8,779 nt of DNA from Desulfuromonas sp. SDB (GTDB lineage Bacteria; SDB-A), in contig LKUE01000312.1 in NCBI GenBank assembly GCA_001412365.1, positions 1 to 8,779 of the forward strand. Reading direction: 5' to 3'. A program made the position numbers and the translations under genes. The notes beneath the pieces are model-generated. The model saw nothing but the letters and a program-made list of their open reading frames with translations, was not told the origin of the DNA and did not search any database. Below are positions 1 through 5,971 of this stretch, piece by piece; the first letter of the stretch is position 1, and each line of letters opens with the position of its first letter.

Positions 1-483
1 AAATATTTTCAGAAAAGTAATTTTTTTATCCATGGATCGGCAATAATGCTCAAAAATAGATTAATTCTACTAATTGGAAAAAGCGGTAGGGGTAAAACAA
101 CTATCTCATATAAAGCAGCTTACAATGGTTTTAAAGTTCTCTCCGATGAAATGGTATTAATTGATTACCGGGAAAACACATTTTTTGCTCAAGGAACTCC
201 TTTTGGAAAAATTTCAGATGGACCACTTTTAGGGGAGATAGATTGTATTATGATATTAAAACAATCTTCTGAGAATTGTTTTAAATCAATAAGCGCGGTT
301 CAGGCATTTAGTTATGCCTGGAGCGACTCCTATTACCGGGGAAGAAAGATCTCTTTACAAAGAAAGAAAGAAGTTTTTAATAATATGTTTAATCTGTTTT
401 CAACTAAAAAATGTTATGAAATGGAATTCCGCAATGATTTCGATCAGTGGGATGAGTTGATCGAACTTTGCGACAAGCAATAA
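1..483 (+). CDS. HPr kinase-like P-loop protein (partial, 5' end outside window)
   Basis: The frame is open from base 1, so the ATG at 46 is almost certainly internal. The residues before it read F-I-H-G-S-A-I (about 25-45), the His-Gly element that precedes the P-loop in HprK-type kinases. Counting from the Met at 46, a Walker A motif GKSGRGKTT lies at residues 11-19. It is followed by an L-S-D-E-x-V segment (S33, D34, E35) at the place where HprK relatives carry an acidic SDD motif, so the second Asp is replaced by Glu. The visible part is too short for a full HPr kinase/phosphorylase and matches the shorter HPrK-like kinases found in lasso-peptide clusters, where one member phosphorylates the peptide. 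It lies 50 bp upstream of an ABC exporter on the same strand. Kinase fold is fairly sure; the substrate is inferred from context only. Confidence 0.72.
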   Translation, partial: KYFQKSNFFIHGSAIMLKNRLILLIGKSGRGKTTISYKAAYNGFKVLSDEMVLIDYRENTFFAQGTPFGKISDGPLLGEIDCIMILKQSSENCFKSISAVQAFSYAWSDSYYRGRKISLQRKKEVFNNMFNLFSTKKCYEMEFRNDFDQWDELIELCDKQ

Positions 484-533
484 CTGTCAATAAGACTTTT
501 TACTCTCTGAAATTTCCAGTATAGTATAAAAAG

Positions 534-2330
534 ATGAAAAAAATTAAGGATACACTGCATCTGTTGAAGGCAGTTAAATTAGTCTGGCAGAGCAGTAAAA
601 AATGGTTTGTACTAAGACTGGTAATCGTAGTCTTTCAGGGGATTTTACCTCTGGTTCCCTTATATTTAATGAAATTATTTGTAGATCAGGTGGCGGGTAC
701 GGTTAATTCAGCAGATATATCTGCTGGTTTTACAAAAATTTTGCTGGTAGTGGCAGCGATGGCTGTGGTTGCTTTGTTCTCCAGCGTAATCAACGCTTTT
801 TCAGGTTTTATAAGTGAAATTCAGAGCCAGGTGGTTACGGACAGGGTTTACGATATCCTGCATGCTAAATCACTGGAAGTAGATTTGGAATACTACGAAA
901 ATCCTCAATATTACGACACTCTTCACCGGGCTCAGCAGCAAGCTCCCTACCGACCCACCCATATTGTCAATGGATTGGTTCAGTCAGTTAAAAACATAAT
1001 ATCCATAATGGCAATTTCAGGATTGATACTTACCTTTAACTGGATGATCGCATTGTTATTGCTGGTGGCATTAATTCCTTCTGCGGTGGTTAAAGTTAAG
1101 TTCTCCGGAAAGATTTTCCGCTGGCAAAATCAGCGAACCAAAACGGAAAGAAAATCCTGGTATTACAATATGATGCTTACCCGTAATCATCATGCCAAGG
1201 AAATTAGAATTTTTCAGTTAGGAAAACTATTTTTAGATAGGTTCACCGAGTTTAGAAAAACTCTGCGAAGAGAAAGACTGATTTTGTTGGGAAAAAGGTC
1301 AATTGCGGAATCTCTGGCTCAGCTATTTTCCATGGCGGCTGTTTTTGGCGCTTTGGTCTATGTCGCTTATAGAACCATTCACGGAAATATTACCCTGGGA
1401 GACATGGTAATGTACTACGGCGCATTTCAACGGGGGCAGGGATATCTGGGGTCTTTTCTGACCACCCTGGCGGGGTTGTATGAAGATAATTTGTTTTTAT
1501 CTTATCTTTACGATTTTCTGGATATTAAGCCTAAAATTTCCACTCCTGAACAACCGGTAAAATTTCCCCCTGAAATAGTTAAGGGAATTAATTTTAACAA
1601 TATAGATTTCGGTTATCCCCACAGCCCCAGAAAAGCTCTTTACAATTTCAGCGCAGAGGTTTTTCCGGGGGAAACGGTTGCCCTGGTTGGAGAAAATGGA
1701 TCAGGAAAGACTACCCTTATAAAACTGCTGTGCAGGCTTTATTCGCCGGACCGAGGAGTAATAACTATAGATGGGGTGGATATAGGGAAATTTGATTTAG
1801 AGGAATACCGCAGTAAAATCAGTGTAATTTTTCAGGACTACGTCAAATATTTTTTAACTGCCAGAGAAAATATCTGGTTCGGCAATATTGACCGGGATAA
1901 GCTGGATGAAAATATTGTCCCTGCCGCCAGATTCTCCGGGGCGGGGCAGTACCTGGAAAAACTGGAAGATAAATATGATACCTTTTTAGGTAAATGGTTT
2001 GAAAAGGGCGAAGAACTAAGTGTGGGGGAATGGCAGAAAATTGCCCTGGCTAGGGCGGTATTCAGTAAAGCAAACATTCTGGTTTTAGATGAACCCACCA
2101 GTTCTCTTGATGCTAAATCGGAATATGAAATTTTTGACAAGTTCAAAAAAATTGCCGGCGAAAAAATTGTTTTCCTTATAAGTCATCGTTTTTCTACGGT
2201 CCGAATGGCGGATAAAATTTTTGTTTTAGATAAGGGCAGAATTATTGAACAGGGAACCCATTCTGAATTATTAGATCTTCACGGCAAATATGCCGAATTG
2301 TTTTCTCTTCAAGCTGAACATTACAAATGA
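534..2330 (+). CDS. ABC exporter, fused membrane and ATPase domains (probable peptide exporter)
   Basis: A 598-residue half-transporter of the usual exporter length. Hydrophobic stretches at about 25-47, 67-91, 153-187 and 261-312 make up the six-helix membrane domain. The ATPase domain starts near 350, with an FGY A-loop, Walker A GENGSGKTT (386-394), Q-loop Gln434, signature LSVGE (495-499, followed by WQK), Walker B ending in D519-E520 and H-loop His551. All catalytic residues are present. The signature deviates from LSGGQ; from memory LSVGxWQ variants occur in RiPP exporters. There is no N-terminal C39 peptidase domain, so any leader peptide must be removed by another enzyme, as in lasso-peptide systems. 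It should act as a homodimer in the inner membrane. The ATG at 534 has no clear ribosome binding site. The stop overlaps the next start by ATGA, indicating translational coupling. Exporter is certain; the cargo is inferred. Confidence 0.93.
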   Translation: MKKIKDTLHLLKAVKLVWQSSKKWFVLRLVIVVFQGILPLVPLYLMKLFVDQVAGTVNSADISAGFTKILLVVAAMAVVALFSSVINAFSGFISEIQSQVVTDRVYDILHAKSLEVDLEYYENPQYYDTLHRAQQQAPYRPTHIVNGLVQSVKNIISIMAISGLILTFNWMIALLLLVALIPSAVVKVKFSGKIFRWQNQRTKTERKSWYYNMMLTRNHHAKEIRIFQLGKLFLDRFTEFRKTLRRERLILLGKRSIAESLAQLFSMAAVFGALVYVAYRTIHGNITLGDMVMYYGAFQRGQGYLGSFLTTLAGLYEDNLFLSYLYDFLDIKPKISTPEQPVKFPPEIVKGINFNNIDFGYPHSPRKALYNFSAEVFPGETVALVGENGSGKTTLIKLLCRLYSPDRGVITIDGVDIGKFDLEEYRSKISVIFQDYVKYFLTARENIWFGNIDRDKLDENIVPAARFSGAGQYLEKLEDKYDTFLGKWFEKGEELSVGEWQKIALARAVFSKANILVLDEPTSSLDAKSEYEIFDKFKKIAGEKIVFLISHRFSTVRMADKIFVLDKGRIIEQGTHSELLDLHGKYAELFSLQAEHYK

Positions 2331-3541
2331 TACAAATTGTTGAAAAGATGTTGGATGTAATTAATGCTGTAGATAACTCAGTCTTTCTGTCTCTTTCCGG
2401 TCAAGAGCAAAAGAAAATTGTTGATGCAGCGTTGAAACATCAGTTGGGGGGAGTGCTGTATGTAAAATTACGCCCTGAAAATAAAAGCAGCCTGATTAAT
2501 AGAGATGTTTTTTATTTACTGGAAAGTTATTGGAGGACAAATGCCGTTAAAAATATGGTTTTATTTCATCAGTTAAAGGACATTCTAGAAAAATTCAGGG
2601 AAAATAAAATTAATTCCATGGTTTTAAAGGGAGCTTATTTTGCGGATAAACTTTATCCGTCCATTGGTTCCAGACCGATGTCAGATATTGACATATTGAT
2701 CTACCGCAAAGATCAAAAAAAGGCAGATGAGATTTTAACAAAAAGTGGATATTATTGCAGATGGAATAAAACCTGGATAGATAAGTTTCATTATCACTAC
2801 GGATACTTCCCTCCATTGAAAAATCAATTTTTCCTGGAAGTGCACTGGCTGTTGGCAAAACCGGAACCCTATTTCACCCAAAATATTAAAAATATCTTTC
2901 AAAGGGCAGAAGAATACGAAATAGAAGGGGAAAAAACAAAAGTAATGTCTCCGGAAGACCAAGTAGTTTACCTGTCCATTCATCATGCCTGGTCGCACTG
3001 TTTTAGTGTAAATCTAATTCAGCTTTTTGATCTGGTGCTGATCTTTGAAAAACTGGAGATTGATCTAAATAAATTAGTTGATATTTCAAAACAATATCAT
3101 GCAGAAAAGGCAGTTTACATAACTTTAAATGTGGTTAATAAACTGTTTATAAACAGCATTGATAGTAATGTTATAAAAAAGCTGGAGCCTGAAAATTTTC
3201 CCGAATACCTGAGCGTTGCGGCTGTGAATATTGTTTTAAACCGGCAGCAGGTTCTTAATACAGCTTTTTCGAGATTTATGTCCAGAGATAAAGTCTATCG
3301 CAAAGTTTTTTCATTAATCAAAAGTGTTTTCCCAGAAAGAAAAGTTCTTGCTGAAATTTACCAGCTGGATTCATTATCAAATGTTAACCTAATTCATTAT
3401 ATGCAAAGATTGAAGGATCTTGTGGTAAAATACAGAACTACCGGATTAAACTATGTTTTCAGAAAAAAGAATACCCGAAATGTTTTTGATAATGAAAGGA
3501 TCAAAAACAGAATGAGAAATTTTTTAATCAGTAATTTTTAA
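2327..3541 (+). CDS. Nucleotidyltransferase family protein (PF14907-like)
   Basis: A 404-residue protein with the hallmarks of the NTP_transf_5 family. An LKG element (K101-G102) is followed by a conserved segment ending in S119-D120-I121-D122, the DxD metal-binding pair of the Pol-beta nucleotidyltransferase fold. E171 and H173 in L-E-V-H-W fit the third acidic strand of the family. A helical C-terminal half follows, including an H-H-A-W stretch near 218-222. Family members are often found next to HPrK-like kinases, PqqD-like proteins and lasso-peptide exporters, but their reaction is not well established. The start codon lies inside the exporter's stop (ATGA), so the two are translationally coupled. 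It is the last gene of the + strand operon. The fold is well supported; transfer of a nucleotide to a peptide or to its phosphate is a guess. Confidence 0.82.
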   Translation: MIQIVEKMLDVINAVDNSVFLSLSGQEQKKIVDAALKHQLGGVLYVKLRPENKSSLINRDVFYLLESYWRTNAVKNMVLFHQLKDILEKFRENKINSMVLKGAYFADKLYPSIGSRPMSDIDILIYRKDQKKADEILTKSGYYCRWNKTWIDKFHYHYGYFPPLKNQFFLEVHWLLAKPEPYFTQNIKNIFQRAEEYEIEGEKTKVMSPEDQVVYLSIHHAWSHCFSVNLIQLFDLVLIFEKLEIDLNKLVDISKQYHAEKAVYITLNVVNKLFINSIDSNVIKKLEPENFPEYLSVAAVNIVLNRQQVLNTAFSRFMSRDKVYRKVFSLIKSVFPERKVLAEIYQLDSLSNVNLIHYMQRLKDLVVKYRTTGLNYVFRKKNTRNVFDNERIKNRMRNFLISNF

Positions 3542-3596
3542 GTGTACAGAATTTATTTAATCTGAACTAACTTTCCCTGTGCCAAATAATAGATAG

Positions 3597-3938
3597 TTAA
3601 GATAGAAAGGTTAAATTGTAAATTTCATTGTATAATATGGCGGCTTGTTCTCTATCGTGGGGAAAATCAAACAGCCAGGAGGCTCCACCGGCGGTAACCG
3701 AAAAGCCGCGCAAAGAGGATTCGGCTGAGTTCATGTCGGCTTCCAGCCCCGCAACTGCGGTAATTGAGGAGTATTTCAGGGAAATTACTCCGATTTTTTT
3801 TATTTTGGCAAAAGGAACTTCCCCGATAAAAAGCAGTCTCTTGTCGGTAACACAGACAGTTCCATGAAACTTTATAACATTTTCACCTTGTTTTAAATAC
3901 GCCTTTATCTTAAAAGCTAGTTTTTCTTCAACAGACAT
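3597..3938 (-). CDS. Small bacterial PH-like domain protein
   Basis: I start this gene at the ATG at 3938 (113 residues, beginning MSVEEKL). It has AAGGCGG five bases upstream and a promoter-like pair just beyond. The longer in-frame ATG at 4007 would sit inside that promoter. The core V-T-D-K-R-L-L-F-I-G (residues 30-39), the following I-S-L-K-Y-S-S-I-T-A-V stretch and the F-D-F strand near 90-92 follow the beta-strand pattern of bacterial PH-like domains (bPH type). A helix near 95-108 closes the fold. There is no signal peptide or membrane segment, so it is probably cytoplasmic. It is a single-domain protein, convergent with the nucleotidyltransferase gene 55 bp away and probably not part of that operon. 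The function is unknown, and the family assignment rests on pattern recognition. Confidence 0.62.
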   Translation of the reverse strand: MSVEEKLAFKIKAYLKQGENVIKFHGTVCVTDKRLLFIGEVPFAKIKKIGVISLKYSSITAVAGLEADMNSAESSLRGFSVTAGGASWLFDFPHDREQAAILYNEIYNLTFLS

Positions 3939-3945
3939 AATTTCC
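3939..3945 (-). promoter_or_regulatory. Ribosome binding site deciding the start of the PH-like gene
   Basis: On the - strand an AAGGCGG run, one mismatch from AAGGAGG, sits just upstream of the ATG at 3938 with about five bases of spacing. The exact edges are approximate by a few bases. No comparable site precedes the ATG at 4007, which supports the shorter protein. Confidence 0.5.
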
Positions 3946-3978
3946 GCCTTTTTGTTAATGGTTGTGAAAATCAATAAA

Positions 3979-4007
3979 ATTTTAATGGGAAATTTTAAAA
4001 AAATCAA
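3979..4007 (-). promoter_or_regulatory. Candidate sigma70-type promoter for the PH-like gene
   Basis: On the - strand TTGATT (4007-4002) and TAAAAT (3984-3979) are separated by exactly 17 bases. Transcription would begin near 3972, giving a leader of about 34 bases that contains the ribosome binding site. The surrounding DNA is very AT-rich, so a chance match is possible. Confidence 0.4.
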
Positions 4008-4071
4008 AGTTAAAAGTTCTTTGAAAAGGTAAAAGTTTTAATTCCGATCAATAAATTATGGCTTATAGTAA

Positions 4072-4100
4072 ATAGACAAACAGTAGAACTGATTGTCTAT
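4072..4100. repeat. Near-perfect inverted repeat (hairpin), 13-bp arms
   Basis: The arms 4072-4084 and 4088-4100 are reverse complements except for one position, around a three-base AGA loop. The core GACAAACAG (4075-4083) recurs inverted and exact as CTGTTTGTC at 4207-4215. No T-run follows on the + strand, and only a short TTTA on the - strand, so it does not look like an ordinary terminator. It could be an operator or a cruciform-forming site. Confidence 0.6.
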
Positions 4101-4141
4101 GTGAAGAGAAAAATTACTAGCAAAAACTACAATTAATAATA

Positions 4142-4280
4142 TGTGGATAAAGAGACTCAGTTTTTATTATATTCACCTCACAGAGTCTCCAAGTGTTGTA
4201 TTTATGCTGTTTGTCCTGTCATGTTACAAATTATATAATTGTGGACAACTGTGTGGAAAAAATTGTCTTTTTGTTGATAA
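4142..4280. promoter_or_regulatory. Cluster of DnaA-box-like sites
   Basis: TGTGGATAA at 4142-4150 is the exact reverse complement of the DnaA box TTATCCACA. One-mismatch copies in the same orientation lie at 4240-4248 (TGTGGACAA), 4252-4260 (TGTGGAAAA) and 4272-4280 (TGTTGATAA). The flanking DNA is AT-rich. Whether DnaA binds here is inference; no dnaA, dnaN or rpmH gene is visible in the window. Confidence 0.42.
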
Positions 4281-4350
4281 AATTCTTATCACCCCAAACT
4301 TCAACAGATAAAAAGTAAAGGAAAATGTTTCATGAATTATATTATCATGG

Positions 4351-4378
4351 TTGTTTTTTTCTGGGGATTGATTATATT
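4351..4378 (+). promoter_or_regulatory. Weak candidate promoter for the thioredoxin gene
   Basis: TTGTTT (4351-4356) and TATATT (4373-4378) are 16 bases apart, about 45 bases upstream of the thioredoxin start. The match is modest and the region is AT-rich, so other placements are possible. Confidence 0.28.
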
Positions 4379-4424
4379 GTATAACAAGTGGAATTTTTTA
4401 AATTAATTAAAGTAAGGAGAAATA

Positions 4425-4790
4425 ATGGAACATCTGACCTTAAGTACCTTTAAAGACAAAATATTTGATTTTGAAAATAATAAAGACTGGAAATATAAAG
4501 GTGATAAACCCTGTATTATAGATTTTTATGCTGATTGGTGTGCCCCCTGCAAGATGATTACACCCATTCTTGAAGAAATTTCCGAAGAATACCAGGGAAA
4601 AATTGAAGTTTTCAAGGTGGATACTCAGCAGGAAAGTGAATTAGCAGCTGTTTTTCAGATACAGAGCATACCCAGCCTTCTATTTATTCCATTAGAGGAC
4701 AAGCCGCAAATGGCAATGGGTGCCCTGCCTAAACAGGCTCTTGAACAGGCAATAACAGATGTGTTAAAGGTTGAAAAATCTTCCAGTTAA
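4425..4790 (+). CDS. Thioredoxin (CAPC active site)
   Basis: A 121-residue thioredoxin-fold protein of normal length with no signal peptide, so cytoplasmic. The redox motif W38-C39-A40-P41-C42-K is intact, but has Ala where classical thioredoxins have Gly. The cis-proline is in S-I-P (P84), and the buried Asp is in the D-F-Y-A-D-W stretch before the active site. The end, with A-M-G-A-L-P-K, recalls Bacteroidota-type thioredoxins, a taxonomic hint from memory. It should reduce disulfides in cytosolic proteins using electrons from a thioredoxin reductase, which is not encoded here. The ATG is preceded by AAGGAG (4414-4419), which fixes the start. A PAP2 phosphatase gene follows 54 bp downstream on the same strand and may share the transcript. 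Confidence 0.95.
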   Translation: MEHLTLSTFKDKIFDFENNKDWKYKGDKPCIIDFYADWCAPCKMITPILEEISEEYQGKIEVFKVDTQQESELAAVFQIQSIPSLLFIPLEDKPQMAMGALPKQALEQAITDVLKVEKSSS

Positions 4791-4806
4791 TAGGATTATT
4801 TTTTTA

Positions 4807-4835
4807 CTGAAAACAGAGGACTTTTGATTTATAAT
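4807..4835 (+). promoter_or_regulatory. Candidate promoter for the PAP2 gene, almost leaderless
   Basis: A perfect TATAAT (4830-4835) is preceded at 17 bases by CTGAAA (4807-4812). Transcription would start near 4842, only a few bases before the ATG at 4845. The mRNA would then be leaderless, or translation would begin at the internal ATG at 4872. Confidence 0.35.
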
Positions 4836-4844
4836 AATTAAATT

Positions 4845-5450
4845 ATGCCGGAAAGTTGGGACCTATGGTTAATGTATTTTATAAACAGGGATTGGCATAG
4901 TAGTTTTTTAAATCCTTTATTTATTGCTCTTTCCGATAAAAATTTATCATTAATTCCCATTGTTCTGGTTACGGTATTGCTATTTTGGAAAGGAGGAAAG
5001 AAGGGAGTTTTGATTTTTTTTGGCTTGATTGTTTCAGTAGCTCTTTCCGATTTGATTTCCTCAAGAATTTTCAAGGATTTCTTTCAACGTCCTCGCCCTT
5101 GTGAAGTCCTTCCTAATCTAAATTTTTACAGAAAAGAGGGGAATCCTTTCTGGGTGTTAACTGACGGAATTTCAAGCTATAAGAGTTCTTTTTCCTTTCT
5201 TTCCTCCCATGCCTCCAATTCTATGTCTTTTGCAGTTTTACTTGGCTTGTTCTATAAGAAATTGTTGCCCTTTCTTATAGTTTTTTCAGTATTTATAGGT
5301 TTATCCAGAATTTATTTGGGATTTCATTATCCTTCCGATGTAATTGCGGGATTTTGTTTAGGAGCAATTATTGCCTTTTTTGTAAAAGCCCTGATTGATA
5401 TATCCATTTACAGCTGTAAAAAAATAAAACTTAAAAAGAAAAACTGCTAG
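4845..5450 (+). CDS. PAP2-family membrane phosphatase
   Basis: A 201-residue integral membrane protein with the three signature motifs of the PAP2 superfamily. Motif 1 is K77-x6-R84-P85. Motif 2 is S120-S121-H122, where the usual leading Pro is Leu119. Motif 3 is S154-R155-x5-H161-x3-D165. H122 and H161 are the expected catalytic histidines, D165 the partner acid, and K77, R84 and R155 the phosphate-binding residues. Hydrophobic stretches at about 36-48, 53-72, 126-137, 141-158 and 166-186 give a polytopic protein, and the C-terminus is Lys-rich. Family members hydrolyse lipid phosphates such as undecaprenyl pyrophosphate or phosphatidylglycerophosphate; the substrate cannot be told from sequence. 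No ribosome binding site precedes the ATG at 4845, and M10 (4872) is an alternative start. It follows the thioredoxin gene by 54 bp. Confidence 0.92.
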   Translation: MPESWDLWLMYFINRDWHSSFLNPLFIALSDKNLSLIPIVLVTVLLFWKGGKKGVLIFFGLIVSVALSDLISSRIFKDFFQRPRPCEVLPNLNFYRKEGNPFWVLTDGISSYKSSFSFLSSHASNSMSFAVLLGLFYKKLLPFLIVFSVFIGLSRIYLGFHYPSDVIAGFCLGAIIAFFVKALIDISIYSCKKIKLKKKNC

Positions 5451-5662
5451 GTAAATTTCAGAATATTTTATCTGTTGCAAATATGATTAATAAACTTATA
5501 ATTACGTTTTATATTTCATGCTTTTGAATTTTACAAAGTTATTGCCTAAAATGTTGAAAACTTGTTGATAAAAAAAAAATAAATGTGGATAAAATGGAAG
5601 TTATTAACAATAAAATGTGAAAAAACCAATTAAACTTAGTTAATGCGTTACTTTAGGATTTG
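5451..5662. other. AT-rich convergent intergenic region with DnaA-box-like sites
   Basis: This 212-bp gap separates the convergent PAP2 and XRE genes. It contains TGTTGATAA (5563-5571, one mismatch) and TGTGGATAA (5584-5592, perfect DnaA box), in the same orientation as the sites near 4142-4280, around an A-rich tract. I see no convincing terminator hairpin and no gene in it. Confidence 0.42.
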
Positions 5663-5869
5663 TCATTTTTTTAGGTCAAGGTAGAAAATATTTTCAATAT
5701 TGGTGTTGAAAAAACAGGAAATTTTAAATGCTGTATGTAAAGATGGTTCAAATTTACCTTTCTCTATGTAGTTTATACTTTGTCTGCTGAGACCTATACT
5801 TTTTGCCAACTCTTCTTGTGAAATTCCGCGATATGCCCTGAATAATTTAATTTTATTTTTTACAGTCAT
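5663..5869 (-). CDS. Short XRE/Cro-type HTH transcriptional regulator
   Basis: This 68-residue protein is essentially one helix-turn-helix domain. The recognition unit spans about residues 15-38, from G-I-S-Q-E-E-L-A through L-S-R-Q-S-I-N to Y-I-E-K-G-K. It continues with P-S-L and a terminal I-E-N-I-F, the normal end of this stand-alone family. It has no sensor domain. It probably binds DNA as a dimer and controls itself and possibly a neighbour. The start ATG has only an AGGA directly against it, so the leader is unusual, but the family N-terminus fits this start. A perfect palindrome upstream overlaps its best -35 box and suggests autoregulation. It lies 238 bp downstream of the hemolysin III gene on the same strand and is probably a separate transcript. 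Confidence 0.9.
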   Translation of the reverse strand: MTVKNKIKLFRAYRGISQEELAKSIGLSRQSINYIEKGKFEPSLHTAFKISCFFNTNIENIFYLDLKK

Positions 5870-5876
5870 TCCTGAA

Positions 5877-5905
5877 TAAATAAAGTATTTTTATTTATAT
5901 GTCAA
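5877..5905 (-). promoter_or_regulatory. Candidate promoter of the XRE regulator
   Basis: A perfect TTGACA (- strand, 5905-5900) is followed after 17 bases by a poor -10, TATTTA (5882-5877). Transcription would start close to 5870, leaving almost no leader. The -35 is strong and the -10 weak, so the placement is uncertain. Confidence 0.35.
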
Positions 5906-5918
5906 GTTTTATTGACAT
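5899..5918. promoter_or_regulatory. Palindromic operator candidate upstream of the XRE gene
   Basis: ATGTCAA and TTGACAT are perfect 7-bp inverted arms around a 6-bp spacer (20 bp in all). The left arm contains the -35 hexamer of the XRE promoter read on the - strand. Length and symmetry are what an XRE dimer would bind, and its position would block RNA polymerase. Binding is inferred. Confidence 0.55.
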
Positions 5919-5971
5919 TACTTCAGTGATAAAAAAAGAATAACACATATTTTTGAAATTGTTAGAATTAA

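Larger units (their letters stand above)
3939..4424. other. Non-coding AT-rich intergenic region with repeats and DnaA-box-like sites
   Basis: This 486-bp gap lies between the divergently transcribed PH-like gene and the thioredoxin gene. I see no convincing open reading frame in it. It holds a 29-bp near-perfect hairpin, one perfect and several one-mismatch DnaA boxes, a 7-bp inverted repeat GAGACTC/GAGTCTC (4152-4158 and 4183-4189), and promoter-like sequences at both ends. The length and density of structure exceed what two promoters need. Confidence 0.6.

Noticed and set aside
1838-2146. Open frame opposite the ABC transporter ATPase domain
   Set aside because: It is the antisense shadow of conserved ATPase motifs and has no family resemblance or ribosome binding site.
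3542-3596. Terminator between the convergent nucleotidyltransferase and PH-like genes
   Set aside because: TAACTTTC and GAAAGGTTA could pair only with a bulge and a loop of about 30 bases, and no GC-rich stem is present.
3939-4007. Longer 136-residue form of the PH-like protein starting at 4007
   Set aside because: The extra 23 residues lie over a promoter-like pair, have no ribosome binding site, and do not look like part of the domain.
4008-4424. CRISPR array, tRNA or riboswitch in the large intergenic region
   Set aside because: There are no regularly spaced repeats, no cloverleaf with conserved tRNA bases, and no riboswitch core that I can recognise.
5407-5420. Perfect 14-bp palindrome TTTACAGCTGTAAA near the end of the PAP2 gene as a terminator
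   Set aside because: It lies inside the coding sequence and is followed by A's rather than T's on the + strand; on the - strand no T-run follows it either.
5600-5662. Rho-independent terminator for the XRE gene
   Set aside because: A T-run exists on the - strand, but the preceding stem is only about five A-T pairs and would be unstable.
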